Below are positions 8,219 to 17,411 of a stretch of DNA of 22,578 nt, in pieces. This DNA is from Akkermansiaceae bacterium (GTDB lineage Bacteria > Verrucomicrobiota > Verrucomicrobiia > Verrucomicrobiales > Akkermansiaceae), in assembly GCA_024233135.1 (NCBI GenBank), contig JACKPZ010000040.1, positions 1-22,578 on the forward strand, read 5' to 3'. A program made the translations under genes and the position numbers. The first letter of the stretch is position 1. The number at the start of each line of letters is the position of its first letter. Below the pieces are notes generated by a model. It made no database searches and was not told the origin of the DNA. It was given only the letters and a program-made list of their open reading frames with translations.

Positions 8219-9907
8219 TCATTTGAGAAAACCGCGGACGCCGGCGCGGTCGCTTTCAGGCAGCGAGGAAATCCAGCGTTCCGCCGCAGCCGGATCGTAG
8301 TGCCGCCAGCAGGCCGCGAGGTTGTTCCGTGCCCAGTCCTTCGCCTCGCCGGCCGGCAGGTTTTCGACCCATGCGCTGGCCGCGGCGGGATCCTGGATCG
8401 CCCACTTGGTGGCGTGGAAGGATACACGTTTCACCAGATCCGGGACCTCGTCCGGGTGTTCCGCCAGCCAGCGATATGCCTCGCCTTGGAGAGCTGGTTC
8501 GTAGAATGAGCTGTAGTCGCAGGGGGCGCCGGCGAGCAGGGGGGCGACCTTGCTCCGGCTTTCGTCCGGCAGGGCGGCGATACGATCGATGAGTTCGGCG
8601 AGGGCCTGCGGCTTCCAGCGATGGAGCATGTATCGGTATTGCGAGGCTTCGCTCGATCGCGGTTCGGCCGTCGCGACTTTGTCCAGCCACTCGGCGGGAT
8701 TGGTCACTATCGGGACCGGGACCGGCTGGGCATTTTCCTGCCGGGAGATCAGCTCGCGGGCGTAGGCTTGGTCATCCGCGGTCGGCAGCATCGGGAGCAA
8801 GCGCTCGAGTTCCTCCAGCGGCCGCCCGCCTGATAGAAAGATGGCGTCGAGGCGACGGTTTCGCACCTCGGTGTCGAGATCGAGGGTGGCGAGCCAGGAA
8901 ATCGCGGCTTCCGGCTTGTCCCGGGATAGCCCGTCCAGCGCGGATTCCCGGATGCGGTGCGCCTGTTCCTCGGAGAATCCCGCGCCTTCGAGGTCGGTCC
9001 GCAGCCAGCGGTCCGCATGCTGCCAGAGGAACCGGAACCAATCGCCCTCCGCGATGTCCTGACGCCACGAGTCCGGCAGATCGGAGAGATGGTCGAACAA
9101 GCGATCCATCACGCCTTCGCGGCCCAGGTTGTTGTGGAAGCGCATCCAGCCGTCCGGCGACTCCCACAGCCTGCGGATTTCCTCGTCGAACGAGCGGTCC
9201 AGCCGGAGTCCGGCAAGTTCATCCTCGGCCTGCGTCCGCAGGTAAGGAGGCAGGCGGGAGAGTTCCGCTTCCAATAATTCGGGGGCGGCCGTGCCCAGCG
9301 CATGGAAAAACGGGGTGGGATCCATTTTCTCAAAGACGGATTCCAAAAAACCATCCATTGCGAGCCGCGGATGGGTCTTCGCCATTTCCGCAAGCACATC
9401 GATCCGGACGGAGACCCAAGGGTGGCTCCGCAGGATCGCAAGCGCCTCTTCCGGCTTCGTGGCGGCGAGACGTTTCAAAACGCCCGCGGCCTCCTCTGGA
9501 TGCTTTTCCGCCTGCCAGCGCGCGAGCGCCAGCGGATCCGAAAACTCCCAACGGCGGAGCAACAGTTCGCGGAAGAGCATGCGGGCGAACCCTTCGCGTT
9601 TTGGAAACCAACCGCGATCCAACCATCGCGGGATCTCCGTTTCCGGAATCGAGATGGCGAGCCGGACGACTTCCCGCATGAGTGCGGCGGCATCGCTTTC
9701 CGCACGAATCGCGGCGAGGGAGGTCTTCGTCCACTCCGGAGCGCCGGATCGTTCCGTGGAACGTGATCTTCCGGAGGAAACCCGCGTGTTTTCCGGTGCG
9801 GCCATCGTTTCCTTCGCGGCGGGGGAGTGCTCGGTGAGTTGCCATCCCGTGATCGCCGCGGCGAGAAATCCGACGGATGCCATGGAGAGGGTTGCGGTGG
9901 AATTCAA
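8219..9907 (-). CDS. Exported or membrane-anchored helical-repeat protein, second of a paralogous pair
   Basis: A 562-residue protein beginning with an uncleaved anchor or signal sequence (SMASVGFLAAAITGWQL, about 8-24), then a low-complexity linker, then a mostly helical body. Repeated blocks of the type 'W-x-x-x-D-P-x-x-A-x-x-W-x-x-x-L-P' are visible, for example WAIQDPAAASAWVENLP and CWRHYDPAAAERWISSLP near the C-terminus, and HPEEAAGVLKRLAATKPEEAL earlier. Such proteins are common and mostly uncharacterised in Verrucomicrobiales; the blocks suggest an alpha-solenoid (TPR/HEAT-like) scaffold, but no function is known to me. The start is the TTG at 9907: it overlaps the upstream stop (TTGA) and has a strong AAGGAGG six bases upstream. 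The open frame upstream of this is only a shadow of the previous gene. Confidence 0.77.
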   Translation of the reverse strand: MNSTATLSMASVGFLAAAITGWQLTEHSPAAKETMAAPENTRVSSGRSRSTERSGAPEWTKTSLAAIRAESDAAALMREVVRLAISIPETEIPRWLDRGWFPKREGFARMLFRELLLRRWEFSDPLALARWQAEKHPEEAAGVLKRLAATKPEEALAILRSHPWVSVRIDVLAEMAKTHPRLAMDGFLESVFEKMDPTPFFHALGTAAPELLEAELSRLPPYLRTQAEDELAGLRLDRSFDEEIRRLWESPDGWMRFHNNLGREGVMDRLFDHLSDLPDSWRQDIAEGDWFRFLWQHADRWLRTDLEGAGFSEEQAHRIRESALDGLSRDKPEAAISWLATLDLDTEVRNRRLDAIFLSGGRPLEELERLLPMLPTADDQAYARELISRQENAQPVPVPIVTNPAEWLDKVATAEPRSSEASQYRYMLHRWKPQALAELIDRIAALPDESRSKVAPLLAGAPCDYSSFYEPALQGEAYRWLAEHPDEVPDLVKRVSFHATKWAIQDPAAASAWVENLPAGEAKDWARNNLAACWRHYDPAAAERWISSLPESDRAGVRGFLK

Positions 9908-11382
9908 CGGTCGCCTCCTTCCTTCAAGGGCAGGTCCGTCGATTCGAGCCATGCCTCGGCGTCGGCGGGAGAGATCTCGTGCCCCGGCTGATAGATCGCC
10001 CCGATACCCGGCGTGCGCGCGGCCCATTCGATCGCCTCGCCGAACCGGTTGGATTTCCGCAACTCCGAGACGATCACCCGCGTGGCCGGCGTTCTGGCCC
10101 GAGGTTCCGCTTGTTGTTCGATCCAGCGGCCGAACGCATCGACATCCTGATCCGCCCAAGTGCGGGCGAGAGATTCGAAGAGACTGGAATCCGCCGGATT
10201 GTCGATGCCTCGGAGCGCGATATCGATCGCCCGGCCGGGATCCACGGTGGCGAGGTTGGAGAAGAATCCGTAGATCTCCTGGGGGCCGCCGTACAAGTTG
10301 AGATCTCCGCCCGGATAGACGACCCGGACATTCTCTTCCAGCGATCCGTTCATCCGGGAGCAGATCGTTTCCGCGATCCCGAATGACTTCTCGGGGTCCT
10401 TGGTCAGCAGTGATATGCCGACGAGAGACAGTCGATCGGCGGCGAGGATTGGAACTTCGGTGGCTTCCGCCTCGGCAAGCGCGGCGTCCGGGTCGCTGGC
10501 GAGCAGGATCTCGAATCGTTTGTTTTCGACCTGCCGGCGCAGTTCACCCGCCGGCATGGAGGAAGCGACGCGTTCGAGATCTCGGAGACGGGAAGGGCCC
10601 ACGTTTCCAAACACGAAGTTCACGGCATCCGAGCTTCCTCCAAAGAAGAGGTAGCCGGGATTCTGTTGGAGCCATGTCCACGCGTCGACCGGATCCTTCG
10701 CGATCAACGATTGGAACGTCGCGCTCATCATTTGCCGATCTCCGGTCGTTTTCGCGAAGCTCAAAAGGAGGTCGGGATCGGTGTGTTCCGCATGGGCGTT
10801 CAAATAGAGTCGAGCGGCCGCTTGAAGATCTTCCGGGAGGTTTTGGAAACGATCGAGCAACCATCCCGGATGGAACACCGCAAGGGATGCGACCACGCTT
10901 GTTCGCGCCTCATTCCGCCCGTCGCGGATGGCTGCTGCGAGTGCTCCCTCCGGGTCGTGGGCGGCCCATGCCCGCCAAACTTCGTGTTGATCATCCGGAG
11001 TCACTGCGGTGAGGGCGGCGTCCGCATCCAGCATGGTCCAACGGAGGAAAACCAGCAGACTGGTTTCATAATCGCGCGCGTTGCTACTTCGATAGCCGTC
11101 CCAGAATTCCGCGACGGATGCCTCGTCCGCACCGCACAGCCAGACGGCGAAGCGGACGTAGAGTTCCGCACCATCGAGCGCGAGCAGGGAATCCACGTCG
11201 TCGGCCGAGCGCGTCGGCTGATGGGAAGAGGCGGACTCGTGTTCCGTGCGGGCCGCCTTCGGGACTGCCGAAACCGCTGACGGAATGGCCGCGCTGCGAG
11301 AAGAGACGATCCTGCGGCCCGCGTGACCGCACGCGAGCCCAACCAGCACGGCGGCAGCAAGGAGAAGAAATGGTATTTTCAC
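9904..11382 (-). CDS. Exported helical-repeat protein, first of a paralogous pair
   Basis: A 492-residue protein with an N-terminal signal or lipoprotein-like sequence (MKIPFLLLAAAVLVGLACGHAG; LVGLAC resembles a lipobox, with Cys18 as possible lipid site). A Ser/Ala-rich linker to about residue 60 precedes a helical body with repeat blocks such as WAAHDPEGALAAAI, IAKDPVDAWTWLQQNP, LASDPDAALAEAEA and WADQDVDAFGRWIEQQ. These match in style the blocks of the downstream gene, so I read the two as tandem paralogues. The function is unknown; an alpha-solenoid binding scaffold in the periplasm or on the membrane is an inference. The start is a GTG at 11382, chosen because the signal sequence starts there. 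Its stop overlaps the TTG of the next gene. The toxin gene ends 57 bases upstream. Confidence 0.77.
   Translation of the reverse strand: MKIPFLLLAAAVLVGLACGHAGRRIVSSRSAAIPSAVSAVPKAARTEHESASSHQPTRSADDVDSLLALDGAELYVRFAVWLCGADEASVAEFWDGYRSSNARDYETSLLVFLRWTMLDADAALTAVTPDDQHEVWRAWAAHDPEGALAAAIRDGRNEARTSVVASLAVFHPGWLLDRFQNLPEDLQAAARLYLNAHAEHTDPDLLLSFAKTTGDRQMMSATFQSLIAKDPVDAWTWLQQNPGYLFFGGSSDAVNFVFGNVGPSRLRDLERVASSMPAGELRRQVENKRFEILLASDPDAALAEAEATEVPILAADRLSLVGISLLTKDPEKSFGIAETICSRMNGSLEENVRVVYPGGDLNLYGGPQEIYGFFSNLATVDPGRAIDIALRGIDNPADSSLFESLARTWADQDVDAFGRWIEQQAEPRARTPATRVIVSELRKSNRFGEAIEWAARTPGIGAIYQPGHEISPADAEAWLESTDLPLKEGGDR
9914..9920 (-). promoter_or_regulatory. Strong Shine-Dalgarno inside the upstream gene, deciding a TTG start
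   Basis: AAGGAGG on the minus strand lies six bases before the TTG at 9907. It sits within the last codons of the upstream helical-repeat gene (Lys-Glu-Gly-Gly) and supports coupled translation through the TTGA stop-start overlap. Confidence 0.75.
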
Positions 11383-11439
11383 ACCGTCCGATCGCGACCT
11401 CTATCAAGCCGGGCCGTATGTGCAATCCCGCGCTTCTGA

Positions 11440-11706
11440 TCAATCGTAGATGTCGCGCCGATGTCCCAGGCGCACGACAAGAACCACGAACCTGTCATCT
11501 TCGATCCGACAGAGAATCCGGTAGTCGTCGACCCGGTCGCGCCAGAATTCACCAAGGTCACCCTTGAGGCACTTGCCGAATCGGCGGGGATCGTCCGAAC
11601 CCGAGATCCGCTCGTCGAGAAACGCGAGAATCCGCCGTGTTGGTTCGTGGCCGAGCTTGCGAAGCTGTTTGAGGGCCGGGGTGGCGATTTTATAGTCCCA
11701 GCTCAC
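11440..11706 (-). CDS. relE: RelE/ParE-family toxin of a type II toxin-antitoxin module
   Basis: An 88-residue basic protein matching the RelE fold: N-terminal strand and two helices (YKIATPALKQLRKLGHEPTRRILAFLDERI), then beta strands carrying LKGDLGEFWRDRVDDYRILCRI and the end VVRLGHRRDIYD. The Lys in LKGD, the Arg residues in WRDRVDDYRI and RLGHRRD, and the late Tyr fall where RelE keeps its mRNA-cleavage residues, so it is probably an active ribosome-dependent mRNA interferase. The start is the GTG at 11706: it has GAGGAA seven bases upstream and overlaps the antitoxin gene by 17 bases. The longer upstream frame is a shadow of the antitoxin. The toxin and antitoxin are expected to form an autoregulating complex. 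Confidence 0.87.
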   Translation of the reverse strand: MSWDYKIATPALKQLRKLGHEPTRRILAFLDERISGSDDPRRFGKCLKGDLGEFWRDRVDDYRILCRIEDDRFVVLVVRLGHRRDIYD

Positions 11707-11896
11707 GTTTCGCTTCCTCGGCGGAGTATTCGCGTCCGGGGTTACGGGCCGAGTCGGCGGCAAGGTAGTAATCCTCAAGATCCTGAAGATGCTGCTCGAT
11801 GGCCTCGCGGGCATAGAACGTCTTGGTACGCCCGGTCTTCGCCGCAAGGCGGCCGAGGCGCTCCTCCAATTCGGGGCTCAGGCGGATGGCCAACAT
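11690..11896 (-). CDS. relB: Ribbon-helix-helix antitoxin (RelB/CopG-like)
   Basis: A 68-residue protein. The first 45 residues fit a ribbon-helix-helix DNA-binding domain: strand LAIRLSP (2-8), helix ELEERLGRLAAKTG, helix KTFYAREAIEQHLQDLEDYYL. The acidic, proline-poor tail (residues 46-68, SAEEAKRELGL at the end) is the expected toxin-binding segment. It should neutralise the RelE-like toxin and repress its own operon. The ATG at 11896 lies only 11 bases from a perfect 13-bp inverted repeat, a likely operator. The gene starts 74 bases after the sdhA stop. Confidence 0.85.
   Translation of the reverse strand: MLAIRLSPELEERLGRLAAKTGRTKTFYAREAIEQHLQDLEDYYLAADSARNPGREYSAEEAKRELGL
11714..11719 (-). 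promoter_or_regulatory. Shine-Dalgarno of the relE-like toxin
   Basis: GAGGAA on the minus strand, seven bases before the GTG at 11706, within the antitoxin codons for Glu-Glu. It fixes the toxin start. Confidence 0.65.
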
Positions 11897-11907
11897 GGAG
11901 GCAGGGT

Positions 11908-11935
11908 AAGCTTGCTATACCTGTATAGCAAGCTT
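11908..11935. promoter_or_regulatory. Perfect inverted repeat, probable toxin-antitoxin operator
   Basis: The arms AAGCTTGCTATAC (11908-11920) and GTATAGCAAGCTT (11923-11935) are perfectly complementary over 13 bases with a 2-base centre. This A/T-rich palindrome lies in otherwise GC-rich DNA 11 bases upstream of the antitoxin start and contains TATACA and TATAGC, which could serve as -10 elements. Ribbon-helix-helix antitoxins bind such symmetrical sites to repress their own operon. It is unlikely to be a terminator: the centre is too short for a hairpin loop and no T-run follows on either strand. Confidence 0.75.
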
Positions 11936-11970
11936 CACGTCGACGCGCTTCCGGGCAGTCGTTGCAACGA

Positions 11971-13947
<1,977 letters not shown>

Positions 13948-13975
13948 GGCGTGGTGGGATGGGAAAGAGGTGGAA

Positions 13976-14686
13976 TCAGCGACCGTAACCGAGGATCTGA
14001 ATCGCGAGCGGGATCGAAATGAAGCCGATCCAGATGAACAGGGCGTAGCCGACGGACACCTGTTTCAGGAACGGCGCGGATTTTTTCGAACGCAGGCCGA
14101 GCGTTTGGAACATCGACTGCACCCCGTGCGAAAGGTGCGAGCAGAGCAGCGTCATCGCGATGACGTAGAAGATGGTCGCCGGCCACCAGGAGAAGCCGTC
14201 GATCACCATCAGCCACGCGTTGTGGGCCTCCTTGCCGTCGATCGTCGTCTTGTAGCGGTCGAGCGAGTTGTATTCGTTGCCGACCCGCGCGGTGAAATGG
14301 AGCATGTGGTAGATCACGAACGCGAGGATCGTGAGGCCCGAGACGATCATGTAGCGCGACGACTTGCTGGCCTGGATGGTCGCCTGGCACTCGTAGGACT
14401 TGCGCGCCGCCTTGTTCTGCCGGGTGAGCGCCACGGTCGCCGCGATGTGGCCCACGATCATCACCAGCATCACCGCTCGGAACACCCAGATCCCGGCGCC
14501 GTGCAGCATGTGGTGGAGGAAATACGCGTACTCGTTGAAGGGCTCGGGACCCATGAAAACCACCAGGTTTCCGATCAGGTGGCCGGCCAGGAACAGGGTC
14601 AGGACGACCCCGGTGACGGCGACGATGAGCTTTTTCCCGATGGAGGACGACCAGTAGGATCCGAGGCAGCGGCTGAGGGCATTCAT
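13976..14686 (-). CDS. sdhC: Succinate dehydrogenase cytochrome b558 subunit
   Basis: A 236-residue membrane protein with five hydrophobic helices, matching the b558 family of Bacillus/Bacteroidota-type complex II, in which one subunit holds two hemes and passes electrons to quinone. Histidines suited to heme ligation are His36 (AGHLIGN), His80 (IVGHIAA), His127/His130 (IYHMLHF) and His184/His187 (CSHLSHG), spaced like the four ligands of the B. subtilis protein. It is the first gene of its operon; a sigma-70-like promoter lies upstream and the divergent ATP-grasp gene starts 241 bases away. The ATG at 14686 follows TTTCCCACACC, without a Shine-Dalgarno sequence. Confidence 0.93.
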   Translation of the reverse strand: MNALSRCLGSYWSSSIGKKLIVAVTGVVLTLFLAGHLIGNLVVFMGPEPFNEYAYFLHHMLHGAGIWVFRAVMLVMIVGHIAATVALTRQNKAARKSYECQATIQASKSSRYMIVSGLTILAFVIYHMLHFTARVGNEYNSLDRYKTTIDGKEAHNAWLMVIDGFSWWPATIFYVIAMTLLCSHLSHGVQSMFQTLGLRSKKSAPFLKQVSVGYALFIWIGFISIPLAIQILGYGR

Positions 14687-14724
14687 GGTGTGGGAAATGC
14701 GATGGCCCGGACGGGGCCGCGGCA

Positions 14725-14753
14725 GAAATAGGGGGCGCGCTCCGGCATTTCAA
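14725..14753 (-). promoter_or_regulatory. Sigma-70-like promoter of sdhCA
   Basis: On the minus strand, -35 TTGAAA (14753-14748) and -10 TATTTC (14730-14725) are separated by 17 bases. Transcription would start near 14718, about 32 bases before the sdhC ATG, the same geometry as the polysaccharide operon promoter. The remaining divergent region up to 14927 shows only a weak plus-strand candidate, TTGGCC followed by TATGTC 16 bases on, close before the ATP-grasp start. Confidence 0.55.
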
Positions 14754-14927
14754 GAGGAGACTCCCCGCCGGGCAGGATCGGTGCGGCGAATCGCAGGATT
14801 TGCGGAGATCCGCTGCCGGGCGGAGGGCCGAAATCCGCCGCTTTTCCCTTCCGTCCGGAGGGCACCGGCAGGGAACGGTGGACACTTGGCCCGCCACCTG
14901 CTCAATGTATGTCACGAAACCCTCGTG

Positions 14928-16358
14928 ATGTTCACAAGCTACGACCCAGGCCGATTCCACGACGAAATGTTTGAGGCGGATGGCTCCGTCCGCGACTACT
15001 GCCGCCCGCTCGTCAATTCGTTCCACAACATTGACGCGAAAGACTTCCTCTCCCGCAAGGCGAACTCGGAGCTCTACTTCCTCCGTCACGGCATCACCTT
15101 CAACGTCTACCACGACGACCGCGGCACCGAGCGGATCTTCCCCTTCGACCCGGTCCCGCGCGTGCTGACGGCCGGCGAGTGGGAGCACCTCGAGGCCGGG
15201 CTCACCCAGCGCATCGTCGCGCTCAACCTGTTCCTGCACGACATCTATCACGACCAGCAGATCCTCAAGGACGAGGTGATCCCGCGGTTCTACGTCGAGA
15301 ACGCCAAGCACTACCGTCCCGAGTTCCGCGGCGTCGATGTGCCGGCCGACATCTACATCCACATCTGCGGCAGCGACCTGATCCGCGGCGGCGACGGCCA
15401 ATACTACGTGCTCGAGGACAACGGCCGCTGCCCGTCCGGCGCGTCCTATCTGTTGGAAAACCGCAACGCCCTGAAACGCGCGTTTCCGTCGATCTTCGAA
15501 ACCATGGGCGTCCGCCCGGTCGATTCCTACCCACGCGACCTGCTCGCGATGCTGCACCACATCTCGCCGCGGCGCGACGAGGAGCCGGTCTGCGTGCTGC
15601 TCACGCCCGGTTGTTACAACAGCGCGTATTTCGAGCACTGCTACCTCGCCCGCGAGATGGGCATCGACATCGTCGAGGGCCGCGACCTGGTGGTCGTGGA
15701 CAACTTCGTCCACATGCGCACCACCCGCGGGCTGAAACGCGTGGACGTCATCTACCGGCGCATCGACGACGACTTCATCGACCCCGTCGTGTTCCGCAAG
15801 GACTCGGTGCTCGGCGTGCCCGGCCTGATGAACGCCTACCGCGCCGGCAACGTCGCGCTCGCCAACGCCGTCGGCACCGGCGTGGCGGACGACAAGGTGA
15901 TGTATTATTTCGTGCCTCGGATGATCGAATACTACCTCGGTCAGAAACCGATCCTGCCGAATGTGCCGACCTACCTCGCCTCCGAGGAAAAGGACTTCAA
16001 GTTCATCCTCGATCACCTGCCCGAGCTGGTCGTCAAGGCGGCCAACGAGTCCGGCGGCTACGGCATGTTGATGGGTCCTACGGCCACCAAGGAACAGATC
16101 GAGAAATTCCGCGAGCTGATCATCGCTGACCCGCGCAACTACATCGCCCAGCCGGTGATCTCGCTGTCCCGTGCGCCCACCTGGTGCGATGGTTCGATGG
16201 AGGGCCGTCACATCGACCTGCGGCCGTACATCATCTACGGCAGCGAGGTGAAGATCGTGCCCGGCGGCCTCACGCGTGTGGCCTTGACGAAGGACTCGCT
16301 GGTGGTCAACTCCTCGCAGGGCGGAGGCAGCAAGGACACCTGGGTGCTCCGCCATTGA
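14928..16358 (+). CDS. Circularly permuted ATP-grasp protein, type 2 (DUF404/DUF407)
   Basis: A 476-residue protein, the usual length for this family. Family motifs in order: SFHNIDAKDF (31-40), LEDNGRCPSG (162-171), YRRIDDDFIDP (276-286), the glycine-rich loop VVKAANESGGYGM (368-380), DLRPYII (430-436) and NSSQGGGSKDTWVL (461-474). ATP-grasp enzymes activate a carboxylate as acyl-phosphate and join it to an amine or thiol; the permuted form is predicted to be a peptide or amide ligase, with unknown substrate. The longer open frame from 14685 overlaps sdhC and its promoter region. I chose the ATG at 14928 (MFTSYDP) because conserved sequence begins there; a GTG at 14925 is directly adjacent. 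No Shine-Dalgarno sequence is seen. It is the first gene of an operon with the alpha-E and transglutaminase genes. Confidence 0.92.
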   Translation: MFTSYDPGRFHDEMFEADGSVRDYCRPLVNSFHNIDAKDFLSRKANSELYFLRHGITFNVYHDDRGTERIFPFDPVPRVLTAGEWEHLEAGLTQRIVALNLFLHDIYHDQQILKDEVIPRFYVENAKHYRPEFRGVDVPADIYIHICGSDLIRGGDGQYYVLEDNGRCPSGASYLLENRNALKRAFPSIFETMGVRPVDSYPRDLLAMLHHISPRRDEEPVCVLLTPGCYNSAYFEHCYLAREMGIDIVEGRDLVVVDNFVHMRTTRGLKRVDVIYRRIDDDFIDPVVFRKDSVLGVPGLMNAYRAGNVALANAVGTGVADDKVMYYFVPRMIEYYLGQKPILPNVPTYLASEEKDFKFILDHLPELVVKAANESGGYGMLMGPTATKEQIEKFRELIIADPRNYIAQPVISLSRAPTWCDGSMEGRHIDLRPYIIYGSEVKIVPGGLTRVALTKDSLVVNSSQGGGSKDTWVLRH

Positions 16359-16370
16359 GATCCGAATTCC

Positions 16371-17411
16371 ATGTTATCCCGAGTCGCAAACACCCTCTTC
16401 TGGATGATCCGCTACGTCGAGCGGGCGGACAACCTCGCCCGTCTCATCGACGTGAACCAACAGCTCCTGCTCGACTCCGAGCGCCTCGACAGCGAGCGCC
16501 TGCGCGGTTTCTGGCAGCCGATCATCCTCAGCACCGGGGATGACGAGGCCTTCCACTCGATCTACGACGAAGCCGGAAGCGCCGAAGTCATCCGATTTCT
16601 CACCGACGACCCGCGCAACCCGAACAGCATCGTCTCGTGCATCGCGCTCGCCCGCGAGAACGCGCGCACGGTCCGCGACCAGCTCTCCGACGAGTTGTGG
16701 GAGGAACTCAATTCCCTCTATTTGTTCAGCCGATCCGCCGAAGCGAACAGCCTGATGGCTTCGGATCCCACGCGCTACTATGCGAACATCCGGCGTTCCG
16801 CCGAAACCTTCCTCGGCATCGCGTCGTCCACCATCTCGCGCGACGAGGCGTGGGAGTTCATGGACATCGGCCGCCACCTGGAGCGCGCGGACAAGACGAC
16901 GCGTTTCCTCGATGTCACCAGCTATCTGCCCACCGGGCCCGAGGAATCGGATCCCGGGGTCTTCCACTGGTCGGCCATCCTGCGCTCGTGCGGTGCGCTC
17001 GGCGCCTACCGCGCCGTGCACCGTGGCCATCGCGGCGGCATCACGGACAAGTCGGTCTGTGATTTCCTCGTTTTTTCCCGCGAGTTCCCGCGCGCGGTCC
17101 GCTACTGCGTCGAACGCGTCGACATCAGCCTGCACCGTATTTCCGGCACGCCGCAGGGCACCTTCTCCAACGACGCCGAACGCGAATGCGGCCGCCTGCT
17201 CGCGGACCTCAATTTCGGATCCACCAAGGACGCCTTCGGCATCGGCCTCCACGACTACCTCGACTCGATCCAGAAACGGGTGAACTCCATCGGCGAGGCC
17301 GTTTTCGATGCCTACGTCCTGATGCCCGAGCGCATCCAGGTGGCTCCGGTGGAGCCCGTCCCGGCGACCTCCGCGGTGGCGGCCTGGCAGATGCAACAAC
17401 AGCAGCAGTGA
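16371..17411 (+). CDS. Alpha-E domain protein (DUF403)
   Basis: A 346-residue, almost entirely helical protein. The start MLSRVANTLFWMIRYVERADNLARL is the hallmark of the alpha-E family, and a second matching block, FMDIGRHLERADKTTRFLDV, lies in the middle (near residue 165). No enzymatic motif is apparent. Alpha-E proteins occur next to permuted ATP-grasp and transglutaminase genes in many phyla and were proposed to work with them, perhaps as a scaffold or helper; this is not experimentally settled as far as I know. It starts 12 bases after the ATP-grasp stop. The C-terminus is a run of five Gln (QMQQQQQ), longer than in many relatives. Its stop overlaps the next gene. Confidence 0.92.
   Translation: MLSRVANTLFWMIRYVERADNLARLIDVNQQLLLDSERLDSERLRGFWQPIILSTGDDEAFHSIYDEAGSAEVIRFLTDDPRNPNSIVSCIALARENARTVRDQLSDELWEELNSLYLFSRSAEANSLMASDPTRYYANIRRSAETFLGIASSTISRDEAWEFMDIGRHLERADKTTRFLDVTSYLPTGPEESDPGVFHWSAILRSCGALGAYRAVHRGHRGGITDKSVCDFLVFSREFPRAVRYCVERVDISLHRISGTPQGTFSNDAERECGRLLADLNFGSTKDAFGIGLHDYLDSIQKRVNSIGEAVFDAYVLMPERIQVAPVEPVPATSAVAAWQMQQQQQ

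Noticed and set aside
9908..10159. Upstream extension of the second helical-repeat gene to an ATG at 10159
   Set aside because: It overlaps the first helical-repeat gene out of frame; the TTG at 9907 has a strong Shine-Dalgarno and precedes the membrane anchor.
11908..11935. Inverted repeat read as a rho-independent terminator of sdhCA
   Set aside because: The 2-base centre cannot form a loop without melting pairs, and there is no T-run on either side; an operator fits better.
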